A stretch of DNA of 6,831 nt from an uncultured Bacteroidales bacterium (GCA_902488725.1 CABTXO010000085.1:1-6831); one strand, 5' to 3'; numbered from the stretch's first letter, positions 1 through 6,007 are shown. Notes: generated from the letters alone by a model not told the origin. Translations and numbers: made by a program.

Positions 1-2
1 AC

Positions 3-14
3 CTATTGCCGTGA
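3..14 (+). CDS. Possible 3' end of an upstream gene (partial)
   Basis: One reading frame entering from the left edge reads Leu-Leu-Pro and then stops at TGA (12-14). This TGA overlaps the GTG start of the response regulator as GTGA, the usual arrangement for translationally coupled genes. LytTR regulators are normally encoded next to a membrane sensor histidine kinase, so this could be the kinase's last codons. Only four codons are visible, so the identity is inferred from context. Confidence 0.3.
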   Translation, partial: LLP

Positions 15-751
15 CCCCGCTGCGTTGCATCATCGTGGACGACGAGCCCCTGGCCGTGAAAATGCTCGAGGATTTCGTGCGGCGCACGCCGTTCCTCGCA
101 CTGGAAGCCACCTTCACCGATCCGGTGCTGGCCCTTGCCGCAATCCGCGATCAGAAACCCGAACTGGTGTTTCTGGACATCCAGATGCCCGACCTCGACG
201 GACTGGAGCTGTCGAAAATGGCCCCGCAGGACACCCGCATCATCTTCACGACCGCTTTCAAGCAATATGCCTTCGAAAGCTATGAGGTGTCCGCCCTGGA
301 CTTCCTGTTGAAGCCGATCCGCTACCAGAAGTTCTGGCAGGCGGCCGAAAAGGCGAAGCAGTGGTTCGAAATGAAAACCGCTGCGGCCACCCCGGCAGCC
401 CGGCCCGAGGGACCGGATGCGGTGTTCCTGAAAGTCGACGGGGCACTCCGGAAGGTGATGCTGCAGGATATCCTCTACGTGGAGGGTTTGAAGGACTATG
501 TCATCTTCCATGTCGAGGGTCTGGACCGGCCCCTCGTGACGCACCTCACGATGAAAGGGGTCGAGGCCCTGCTGCCAGCCGCGCGCTTCATGCGCGTCCA
601 CAGGTCTTACTCTTACATCGTGTCGCTGGAGAAAATATCGATGGTTGAAAAAGACAACGACCTCCGCGTCGGCCGGAAGCAGATCCACGTTTCCGATGCC
701 TACCGTCCCGCCTTCGAGGCATACCTTAAAACACACCTGGCACCTCAATAG
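11..751 (+). CDS. LytR/AlgR-family response regulator (REC + LytTR DNA-binding domain)
   Basis: This 246-residue protein is a two-component transcription regulator acting in the cytoplasm. The receiver domain spans roughly residues 4-117: acidic pair Asp10-Asp11, phospho-acceptor Asp56 in FLDIQMP, Thr80/Thr81 at the switch position, and the invariant Lys101-Pro102. After an Ala/Pro-rich linker (about 122-136), residues 137-241 form a LytTR domain, with FLKVDG, the DILYVEGLKDYV segment and the RFMRVHRS motif. The GTG start at 11 is chosen because it precedes the first beta strand and overlaps an upstream TGA; the next in-frame ATG would remove Asp10-Asp11. Length is normal for the family. The partner kinase probably lies just off the left edge. 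An oddity is Ser-Tyr-Ser-Tyr after His-Arg (residues 198-202), encoded by a doubled TCTTAC, where relatives have one Ser-aromatic pair. The regulated genes cannot be inferred. The 3' end overlaps the convergent ATPase remnant by 7 bp. Confidence 0.95.
   Translation: MTPLRCIIVDDEPLAVKMLEDFVRRTPFLALEATFTDPVLALAAIRDQKPELVFLDIQMPDLDGLELSKMAPQDTRIIFTTAFKQYAFESYEVSALDFLLKPIRYQKFWQAAEKAKQWFEMKTAAATPAARPEGPDAVFLKVDGALRKVMLQDILYVEGLKDYVIFHVEGLDRPLVTHLTMKGVEALLPAARFMRVHRSYSYIVSLEKISMVEKDNDLRVGRKQIHVSDAYRPAFEAYLKTHLAPQ
605..616 (+). repeat. In-frame TCTTAC tandem duplication inside the LytTR motif
   Basis: The hexamer TCTTAC occurs twice in a row (605-610 and 611-616) and encodes Ser-Tyr-Ser-Tyr. It lies in the His-Arg-Ser-aromatic-Ile-Val stretch, the best conserved part of LytTR domains, which in relatives normally has a single Ser-Tyr or Ser-Phe. 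The reading frame is kept. Whether the extra pair is a recent duplication or a lineage feature cannot be told from one sequence. Confidence 0.8.
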
Positions 752-1113
752 TTGAGACCGAAGGCCCGGAGGGGAATCGTGCGGCCGGCGGCATATTCCA
801 TGTCATCCTTCACGACATAGCCTCTTTCGGCTCCGGCAAGCTGCCGGGCACCTTTGCTGAATGCGTCCGCCAGTTCGACCAGCGTGTGCGAAGAGAAATA
901 GACATTGTCCGCCGAGACATACAGGATGCGTTCTTCCTGAATATGATCGCGGGCATACTGCAGGAACAATGTGGATTTGCCGACACCCCGGGATCCCGCC
1001 AGTCCAGACATCCGACCATCCCACGCCAAGTCATCGTGGAGATAACGACGGAACCAGCTGGTTGTCAGAGTGATATGCGCCCTCATGCAGCTTTCGGGAT
1101 TTGCATCCACCAT
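745..1113 (-). pseudogene. Internally deleted AAA_14/DUF4143-type ATPase remnant
   Basis: The frame encodes 122 residues from ATG 1113, which has AGAAAGG a few bases upstream; in-frame alternatives are ATG 1131 and ATG 1086. The N-terminal part matches the AAA_14 ATPases common in Bacteroidales: RYLHDDL (about 23-29), Walker A GSRGVGKST (40-48), then ILYVSADNVYFSSHTLVELAD (about 63-83). Family members then continue with a Walker B motif and a DUF4143 region to about 380-400 residues. Here the sequence jumps near residues 87-90 to what resembles the family's extreme C-terminus (YVVKDDMEY, then IPL-x-AFG and a final Tyr). About two thirds of the gene is therefore missing, including Walker B and the sensor residues. 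Arg116 stands where I recall a Trp in the tail motif, and TGG to CGG would explain it. The intact protein would be a cytoplasmic ATP-binding protein of unclear role. The product is unlikely to hydrolyse ATP. The family and deletion calls are from recalled motifs, not an alignment. Confidence 0.75.
833..847. repeat. Perfect inverted repeat at the ATPase deletion joint
   Basis: CCGGCA, the spacer AGC, and TGCCGG form a perfect 6-bp inverted repeat. It falls within codons for residues 90-94 of the ATPase remnant, where the N-terminal homology stops and the C-terminal tail begins. It is seen directly; a role in causing the deletion is inference. Confidence 0.6.
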
Positions 1114-1138
1114 TTGTACCTTTCTGCACATATGGGAA

Positions 1139-1189
1139 TTGCACCCCGAAAGTGTAATTTTTTGATATTTTTGCACTTACATCGTGCAA
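1139..1189. promoter_or_regulatory. Cluster of GTGYAA half-sites upstream of the ATPase remnant
   Basis: Four copies of GTGCAA/GTGTAA in alternating orientation lie between folD and the ATPase remnant: TTGCAC at 1139-1144, AAGTGTAA at 1150-1157, TTGCACTT at 1171-1178 and GTGCAA at 1184-1189. The middle two form an imperfect 8-bp inverted repeat around an AT-rich 13-bp spacer. The last two form TTGCAC-N7-GTGCAA. This looks like an operator region for the ATPase gene. The downstream TACACTTTCG (- strand) only loosely resembles a Bacteroidota -7 element. There is no T-tract to make the stem a folD terminator. The binding protein is unknown. Confidence 0.35.
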
Positions 1190-1203
1190 TATTCAGTGAG
1201 GGA

Positions 1204-2055
1204 CTACTGTTTCCGCAGGAAGCAGGCGATGGTGTTCTCCATGAGGCAGCAGATGGTCATGGGGCCGACGCCGCCGGGGACGGGGGTGATGAGGGAGACT
1301 TTGGGTTCGACGGAATCGAAGTCCACGTCGCCGCAGAGCCTGCCGTCCGCATCGCGGTCCATCCCGACATCAATGACGGCAGCACCTTCCTTGACCATCT
1401 CGCCGGTCACGAACTTCGGACGGCCCACGGCGGCCACCAGGATGTCCGCCTGCCGGGTGATGTCCGGGAGGTTCTGCGTGCGGCTGTGGCAGATCGTCAC
1501 GGTGGCGTTCCTGTCCAGCAGCAGTTTGGAAATCGGCAGACCGACAATCTGGCTGCGGCCGATCACCACGGCATGCTTCCCGGCGATCTCGACCTTTCCG
1601 GCCTCCAGCAGCCGGATGATGCCCTCCGGGGTGCAGGGGATGGTGTAGGAGGAATTCGGCCGCTTCTGCCACATGGCAGCGGTGTTGAGCGGATGGAAAC
1701 CGTCCACATCCTTGCCCTGGGCGACGGCCTCGATGACTTTCGGTTCGCTGATCTGCTTCGGGAGCGGAAGCTGAATCAGAATGCCGTCCACCGTGTCGTC
1801 GGCGTTCAGTTCGGCGATCTTGTCCAGCAGGACCTGCTCCGCCGTGTCCTCCGGCAGACGGATCGTCGTGTTCCGGATCCCGACCACGTCGCAGGCCTTG
1901 GCCTTGTTCCGCACGTAGGTCTGGCTGCCGCCGTCCTCCCCGACCAGGATCACGACCAGATGCGGCACCCGGCCATATTTCGCAGGAAAGGTGGCAACCT
2001 GCTCCGCCATTTCGGCCTTCAAACGCGCCGACAGCTCTTTGCCTGATATGATCAT
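1204..2055 (-). CDS. folD: Bifunctional methylenetetrahydrofolate dehydrogenase / methenyltetrahydrofolate cyclohydrolase
   Basis: FolD (283 residues, normal length) oxidises 5,10-methylene-THF with NAD(P)+ and hydrolyses 5,10-methenyl-THF to 10-formyl-THF in the cytoplasm. The N-terminal catalytic half has the signature GGSQTYVRNKAKAC (residues 42-55), with Tyr47 and Lys51 in the spacing of the catalytic Tyr and Lys, then ILIQLPLP (92-99) and KDVDGFHP (115-122). The Rossmann half carries VVIGRSQIVGLP (163-174), the nucleotide-binding loop. The family's C-terminal folate-site motif TPVPGGVGPMT is at 257-267. ATG 2055 gives the usual FolD N-terminus; the stop is TAG. The gene is co-directional with purH and purD and 84 bp downstream of purD, separated by a hairpin. 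Its product feeds the transformylase step of PurH, so the clustering makes metabolic sense. It may be read through from purHD or use its own weak promoter in the gap. Confidence 0.97.
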   Translation of the reverse strand: MIISGKELSARLKAEMAEQVATFPAKYGRVPHLVVILVGEDGGSQTYVRNKAKACDVVGIRNTTIRLPEDTAEQVLLDKIAELNADDTVDGILIQLPLPKQISEPKVIEAVAQGKDVDGFHPLNTAAMWQKRPNSSYTIPCTPEGIIRLLEAGKVEIAGKHAVVIGRSQIVGLPISKLLLDRNATVTICHSRTQNLPDITRQADILVAAVGRPKFVTGEMVKEGAAVIDVGMDRDADGRLCGDVDFDSVEPKVSLITPVPGGVGPMTICCLMENTIACFLRKQ

Positions 2056-2102
2056 ATTCGTAAATTATTTTATAAGTGCTTGATTATCTGTTCTCCCATT
2101 CT

Positions 2103-2132
2103 ACAAGGGTGGCACGAAAGTACCACCCTTGT
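2103..2132 (-). terminator. Strong hairpin between purD and folD, likely transcription end or RNA 3'-end stem
   Basis: ACAAGGGTGG (2103-2112) pairs perfectly with CCACCCTTGT (2123-2132). Read on the - strand, the stem extends through a U-G wobble and two further pairs to 13 bp with a 4-nt UUUC loop. Read on the + strand, the same position is a C-A mismatch, so the structure is better formed in the purD/folD transcript. It starts 7 nt after the purD stop codon. No U-tract follows on either strand, so it is not a textbook intrinsic terminator. It could instead attenuate read-through into folD or protect the purHD mRNA end. Confidence 0.55.
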
Positions 2133-2146
2133 CCAACAGCTACAAC
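2115..2146 (-). promoter_or_regulatory. Possible weak folD promoter overlapping the hairpin
   Basis: On the - strand TACTTTCG (2122-2115) is one base from the Bacteroidota -7 consensus TAnnTTTG. It lies 20 bp downstream of GTTG (2146-2143), one base from the -33 TTTG. Transcription would begin near 2108, about 50 nt before the folD ATG. The -7 match is formed by the hairpin's loop and adjoining stem, so the resemblance may be chance. Confidence 0.22.
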
Positions 2147-3576
2147 ACGCGGCACCCGATGTCGCGGCGGAAGAAGAGGTTGTCGCAGCGGATTTTTTCC
2201 ACGGCGGCGAGGGCGCGGTCGTGCGCCTCCCGGAGGTCGTCGCCGGAAGCGAGAACCATCATGACCCTTCCGCCGGCGGTCCGGCAGCGGCCTTCGGAGA
2301 GATCCGAGACCCGCTTCATCGTCGTGCCCATGTGGTAGATTTTCACGGCCGGATCGGACAGCGCTTCGTCCAGACCGGTGATTTCAAACCCCTTCTTGTA
2401 GGCGCCGGGATAGCCCTTGGAGGCCAACACGAAGCCCAGCACGGCCTCGTCGGACCAATGCAGTTCCGGCATCAGCGCGCTCGCCGGCACGACCATCCCC
2501 TCCAGGGCGATCGTCCCTTCCGGCTGCTCGGGCGGCATTCCGCCTTCGGCGATGGCGCAGAAGATCTCGAACAGGTCCGTCTGCAGGCGCGGGAGCACGA
2601 CTTCCGTCTCGGGATCCCCGAAGCGGCAGTTGAATTCGATGACCTTGATGCCCTGCGGGGTCTTCATCAGGCCGCCGTACAGCACGCCCTTGAAGGGGCA
2701 GCCTTCCGCCGCCATACCCGCCGCGACCGGCTTCATGATCTTTTCCAGGGCATATTCTTCATCTTCCTTCGTGATGAACGGGAGCGGGGAATATGCCCCC
2801 ATGCCGCCCGTGTTGGGGCCTTTGTCGCCTTCGAAGGCGCGCTTGTGGTCCTGCGAAAGGACCATCGGGAACACTTCGGGGCCGCAGACGAAGCAGAGGA
2901 AGGAAAACTCGGGACCGGTCAGGAATTCCTCGACCAGAACCTTCCCCTTGCCGAACTTGTCGTCCAGCAGCATGTCCTTGAGGGCCGATTCGGCCTCTTC
3001 CAGGTTTTCGGCGATGACAACCCCCTTGCCGGCGGCGAGTCCGTCATACTTCAGCACCACCGGGAAAGAACCTGCGCGGACATATTCCAGGGCCTCCGCA
3101 TAGTCCTCGAAGGTCCGGTAGGCGGCCGTAGGCACACCGCAACGGGCCATGAGGGCCTTCGCGAAGTCTTTGCTGGATTCGATGCGGGCCGCGGCGGCGG
3201 AAGGCCCGAAGATGCGCAGGCCCGCCTGCGCGAAGGTGTCGACGATGCCCGCCGACAGCGGGACTTCGGGACCAACGACAGTCAGGTCGATTTTCTCCTG
3301 CAGGGCGAAGGCGAGCAGGTCATCGGTCTGGTGGTCTTCGATCGGGAGGCAGGTGGCCTGCTGCGCGATGCCGGCGTTGCCCGGAGCGCAGAAAATCCTG
3401 CCCACGTGGCTCGACCGGGACAGGGCGTCCACAATCGCATGCTCGCGGCCGCCGCCGCCGATCACCAGCACCTTGGCCTGCCGGAGGGCGGACATCCGGC
3501 GCGTGAATTCCGCATAGGCCTTCTTGTCGGTTTCGAAGTTGCTGTTCTTCCAGGGAAGCAATGCATTGATGCCCAT
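2140..3576 (-). CDS. purD: Phosphoribosylamine-glycine ligase (GAR synthetase)
   Basis: PurD joins glycine to 5-phosphoribosylamine using ATP, the second step of de novo IMP synthesis, in the cytoplasm. From ATG 3576 the protein has 478 residues. The N-domain motif GGGGREHA lies at 40-47 and GPEVPL at 102-107. The ATP-grasp domain shows SSKDFAK (134-140), KYDGLAAGKGV (176-186), EEFLTGPEFS (216-225), DHKRAFEGDKGPNTGGMGAY (243-262) and the GARS signature RFGDPETE (318-325). The C-terminus (FFRRDIG) ends normally. Most PurD proteins start just before VLVIGGGGREHA. Here about 27 extra residues precede the in-frame ATG at 3493-3495, which would give a conventional 451-residue protein. I keep the longer start because it lies 3 bp after the purH stop (TAG-GAT-ATG), suggesting coupling, and because the extra codons use G/C third positions like the rest of the gene. 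The start choice is the main uncertainty. Confidence 0.95.
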   Translation of the reverse strand: MGINALLPWKNSNFETDKKAYAEFTRRMSALRQAKVLVIGGGGREHAIVDALSRSSHVGRIFCAPGNAGIAQQATCLPIEDHQTDDLLAFALQEKIDLTVVGPEVPLSAGIVDTFAQAGLRIFGPSAAAARIESSKDFAKALMARCGVPTAAYRTFEDYAEALEYVRAGSFPVVLKYDGLAAGKGVVIAENLEEAESALKDMLLDDKFGKGKVLVEEFLTGPEFSFLCFVCGPEVFPMVLSQDHKRAFEGDKGPNTGGMGAYSPLPFITKEDEEYALEKIMKPVAAGMAAEGCPFKGVLYGGLMKTPQGIKVIEFNCRFGDPETEVVLPRLQTDLFEIFCAIAEGGMPPEQPEGTIALEGMVVPASALMPELHWSDEAVLGFVLASKGYPGAYKKGFEITGLDEALSDPAVKIYHMGTTMKRVSDLSEGRCRTAGGRVMMVLASGDDLREAHDRALAAVEKIRCDNLFFRRDIGCRVL

Positions 3577-3579
3577 ATC

Positions 3580-5166
3580 CTAATGTTTGAAATGTCTTTC
3601 TCCGGTGAGGAGCATGGTGATGCCGGATTCGTCGGCTTTTTTGACGGAATCTTCGTCGCGGATGCTCCCGCCCGGCTGCACGATCGCTTTGACGCCGTAG
3701 TCAGCGGCCAGAGCCACGCAGTCATCGAAGGGGAAGAAGCCGTCGGAGGCGAGGACCAGTCCGGCCTTGCGGGCGACCGCCTTCTCGTCGAGCGCTTCCG
3801 TCGGATTACCGGCTGCAGCCTTCTCGGAAAGGGTGTGCGCGGCTTCTTTCAGTGCGATTTCGGCCGAGCCGATGCGGTTCATCTGGCCGGCGCCGACCCC
3901 GAGGGTCATGCCGTCTTTCACCACCACGATCGCATTGGATTTCACGTGTTTCACGATCCGCCAGCCGAAGTTCAGATCGGCGAGCTGCGCGGCTGTCGGC
4001 TGCACTTTCGTCGCACACATCTCCGCCGCCACCGGCTTGGTGGTCAGGTCCTGTTCCTGCACCAGCAGTCCCCCGTTCACGCCGACCAGCTGCCGGTGCG
4101 CCGCGGGATCCTGTTCCATCTTCACCCGCAGCACGCGCAGGTTTTTCTTCGTCCGCAGCAGTTCCAGGGCATCCGGCGCGAAGGAAGGCGCCATCACGAT
4201 TTCCAGGAATATGGGTTTGAGCAGCTGTGCCGTTTCAAGGTTGACTTCGCGGTTGAAGGCCACGATGCCTCCGAATATGGATGTCTTGTCCGCTTCGTAG
4301 GCTTTCCGCCAGGCGTCCGTAATGTCGGTTCCGACAGCCGCTCCGCAAGGGTTCATGTGCTTGAGGCCCACGGCGAAAGGCTCGTCAAATTCGCGGACGA
4401 TGTTGAGCGCCGCATTGGCATCCTGAATATTGTTGTACGACAGTTCCTTGCCGTTCAACTGCTCGGCGGTGGCGAGGGAATACGGCACCGTCTCGGGCGT
4501 CTTGTAGAACTTCGCCTGCTGGTGGGGATTCTCCCCGTAGCGCAGCGGCGCGCAGATGTCATATTCCAGGAACAATTTTTCGGGCAGGCCGGCCTGGGCG
4601 CGCATGTAAGTCGCGATGGCGGCATCGTACTGGGCGGTGTGGGTGTAGGCCTTGGCGGAAAGCTGGAGGCGGGTTTCGGGGGTGGTGTTGCCGGTCTCGC
4701 GGATTTCTTCCAGCACTTGGGCATAGTCGTCGGGATTCACCACGACGGTCACAGAGGCCCAGTTCTTGGCCGCGCTCCGAAGCATCGAAGGGCCACCGAT
4801 GTCGATGTGCTCCACGGCATCTTCCATGGTGACATCCGGCTTGGCGATCGTCTCGCGGAAAGGATAGAGGTTCACGCAGACCAGGTCGATAGTCTCGATG
4901 CCGTTGTCCTGCAATTGTTTCAGATGGTCGGGAAGATCCCTTCTCGCCAGCAGGGCGCCGTGGATCTTCGGATGGAGGGTCTTCACCCGTCCGTCGCAGA
5001 TTTCCGGGAAGCCGGTCACGTCGCTGACGCTCGTGACGGGCAGGCCCGCTTCCTTCAACATTTTCATCGTGCCGCTGGTGGAAAGCAATTCCCATCCCAG
5101 CGACACAAGAGCTCCGGCGAATTCGACGACGCCGGTCTTGTCACTCACACTGATCAATGCGCGCAT
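3580..5166 (-). CDS. purH: Bifunctional AICAR transformylase / IMP cyclohydrolase
   Basis: PurH (528 residues, normal length) catalyses the last two steps of de novo IMP synthesis in the cytoplasm: formylation of AICAR by 10-formyl-THF, then ring closure. The N-terminal MGS-like cyclohydrolase domain has ALISVSDKTG (3-12), STSGT (29-33), GRVKTLHPKIHG (59-70), VNLYPF (98-103) and IDIGGPSMLRSAAKN (121-135). The transformylase domain carries LRYGENPHQ (208-216), the catalytic Lys269-His270 in LKHMNPCG (268-275), SDGFFPFDD (474-482) and QPGGSIRDE (497-505), ending in the common tail TGERHFKH. ATG 5166 gives the standard N-terminus. A good -33/-7 promoter lies 29-60 bp upstream, giving a leader of about 20 nt, too short for a riboswitch. 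The gene is first in the purH-purD unit, 3 bp from purD, and shares its upstream region with a divergent lipoprotein gene. Confidence 0.98.
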   Translation of the reverse strand: MRALISVSDKTGVVEFAGALVSLGWELLSTSGTMKMLKEAGLPVTSVSDVTGFPEICDGRVKTLHPKIHGALLARRDLPDHLKQLQDNGIETIDLVCVNLYPFRETIAKPDVTMEDAVEHIDIGGPSMLRSAAKNWASVTVVVNPDDYAQVLEEIRETGNTTPETRLQLSAKAYTHTAQYDAAIATYMRAQAGLPEKLFLEYDICAPLRYGENPHQQAKFYKTPETVPYSLATAEQLNGKELSYNNIQDANAALNIVREFDEPFAVGLKHMNPCGAAVGTDITDAWRKAYEADKTSIFGGIVAFNREVNLETAQLLKPIFLEIVMAPSFAPDALELLRTKKNLRVLRVKMEQDPAAHRQLVGVNGGLLVQEQDLTTKPVAAEMCATKVQPTAAQLADLNFGWRIVKHVKSNAIVVVKDGMTLGVGAGQMNRIGSAEIALKEAAHTLSEKAAAGNPTEALDEKAVARKAGLVLASDGFFPFDDCVALAADYGVKAIVQPGGSIRDEDSVKKADESGITMLLTGERHFKH

Positions 5167-5194
5167 GGCTGTATCGTACTTTAGAATCGAAGTA

Positions 5195-5226
5195 CAAATT
5201 TAACAATTTCGTCCGAGAAATCCGAA
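5195..5226 (-). promoter_or_regulatory. Promoter for purH-purD
   Basis: On the - strand TAAATTTG (5202-5195) matches the Bacteroidota -7 consensus TAnnTTTG exactly. TTCG (5226-5223), one base off the -33 TTTG, lies 20 bp upstream, within the usual spacing. Transcription would begin near 5188, about 20 nt before the purH ATG. Confidence 0.6.
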
Positions 5227-5303
5227 GCGAATTGCGTCTCCCCCATCGCCTCCCGTCCCGCATTTCTGCTCGCGACTGCCGCACCTCATGCCCCTTGCCG
5301 GAA

Positions 5304-5338
5304 TTTGTCGGGGGAAAAAAATATTTTTCGTACCTTTG
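5304..5338 (+). promoter_or_regulatory. Promoter for the lipoprotein-porin operon
   Basis: TACCTTTG (5331-5338) is an exact TAnnTTTG -7 element. An exact TTTG -33 element lies at 5304-5307, 23 bp upstream, with an A-rich tract between. Transcription would begin near 5345, which rules out an in-frame ATG at 5288 and supports the GTG at 5363. It is divergent from the purH promoter, with the two -33 elements about 80 bp apart. Confidence 0.65.
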
Positions 5339-5362
5339 CACCCCGCACAAAAGATCAACGAT

Positions 5363-6007
5363 GTGAAAACACTTCAAGCCAGATTATTCGCAATGGTCAC
5401 GAGCCTGCTCCTTCTTGCGGCTTGCCAAAATACAGAACCTGAATACACCGCCTTCTGGAGCGAAGCCTCCTACGCCACCATCAACGCCATCACCGGCACA
5501 TATTCATTGGTTTCCGCAACGTGGAGTGCGCCCATCGACCTCTCGGGCAAGGGACTTGTCTCGGAGGATGTGCTTTTTCAGATGCAGACCTACGGCTGGA
5601 CAGGTGTCCAGTCACTCACAGACCAAGGGGAAACTACGCCTACCAGTGTTTTGCAGCGCTCAAAAGTGCTGAAACCGGATTCACCTGCGGGGCTTACGCA
5701 GGTCAACCTGTATGTTCCGTACCCGGAGTGGTTCAAGGGGAATCCCAGGAAACCGATTGTACCTTCCGACGGTTGTGGAATTGGAGTCCGGGTCTATCAG
5801 TTTCATTATCAAGTCGATTCCCGCGGACTCATCACGCTTTTGAACATCTCCGACCGAGCGATGAGCGGAGAAGGCGGGGTGCTGCAGCATGTGAAAATAA
5901 AGTTTGAAGGTGCCTGTATTTATTTTGATGCGGACACTTCTCTCTACGATTGGTCCGGATCGGAATGGCAGGATGGCCATCTTGCCCTCAGGTTCAAGCA
6001 CAATTAA
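5363..6007 (+). CDS. Predicted lipoprotein of unknown function
   Basis: The 214-residue product starts with a lipoprotein signal peptide: Lys2 and Arg7, a hydrophobic core around residues 8-18, and the lipobox LAAC with lipidated Cys21. It should be anchored to a cell-envelope membrane. Residues after Cys21 (QNTEPE) carry only scattered acids, a weak match to Bacteroidota surface-export signals, so surface display is uncertain. The mature part begins with a lipocalin-like pattern, GTYSLVSATW followed by APIDLSGKG (about 45-63), and has two more cysteines (in DGCGIG and EGACIYF) that could pair. I recognise no enzyme motif and assign no function. GTG at 5363 is chosen because it follows the promoter and gives a proper basic n-region; ATG at 5393 would leave none. 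An ATG at 5361 overlaps this GTG but is followed at once by TGA. A barrel protein follows after 22 bp. Confidence 0.85.
   Translation: MKTLQARLFAMVTSLLLLAACQNTEPEYTAFWSEASYATINAITGTYSLVSATWSAPIDLSGKGLVSEDVLFQMQTYGWTGVQSLTDQGETTPTSVLQRSKVLKPDSPAGLTQVNLYVPYPEWFKGNPRKPIVPSDGCGIGVRVYQFHYQVDSRGLITLLNISDRAMSGEGGVLQHVKIKFEGACIYFDADTSLYDWSGSEWQDGHLALRFKHN

Noticed and set aside
1166..1173. TATTTTTG on the + strand as a promoter -7 element
   Set aside because: It matches TAnnTTTG, but no properly spaced -33 element or + strand gene follows: only the antisense of folD lies downstream.
1114..1176. GTG 1176 as the start of the ATPase remnant
   Set aside because: The extra residues show no family similarity and run through the operator-like repeats. 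ATG 1113 has AGAAAGG upstream and gives a normal N-terminal length.
1171..1189. TTGCAC-N7-GTGCAA stem as the folD terminator
   Set aside because: On the folD strand the stem is followed by A-rich, not T-rich, sequence, and the repeat is better explained as part of the half-site cluster.
886..2046. A 386-codon open frame on the + strand opposite folD and the ATPase remnant
   Set aside because: Same in-register antisense effect. It crosses the AT-rich intergenic region without any supporting promoter or start context.
2080..5184. A 1034-codon open frame on the + strand opposite purD and purH
   Set aside because: It runs exactly in codon register with both - strand genes, so it stays open simply because these GC-rich genes avoid TTA, CTA and TCA codons. 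The sense strand encodes intact PurH and PurD, and the antisense product has no recognisable domain.
5288..5362. ATG 5288 as the start of the lipoprotein
   Set aside because: It lies upstream of the -33 and -7 elements and would bury the signal peptide behind 25 extra residues.
5167..5362. Purine riboswitch or CRISPR, tRNA or mobile-element signals in the divergent region
   Set aside because: The predicted purH leader is only about 20 nt. No cloverleaf, spaced repeats, transposase or terminal inverted repeats are visible here or elsewhere in the window.
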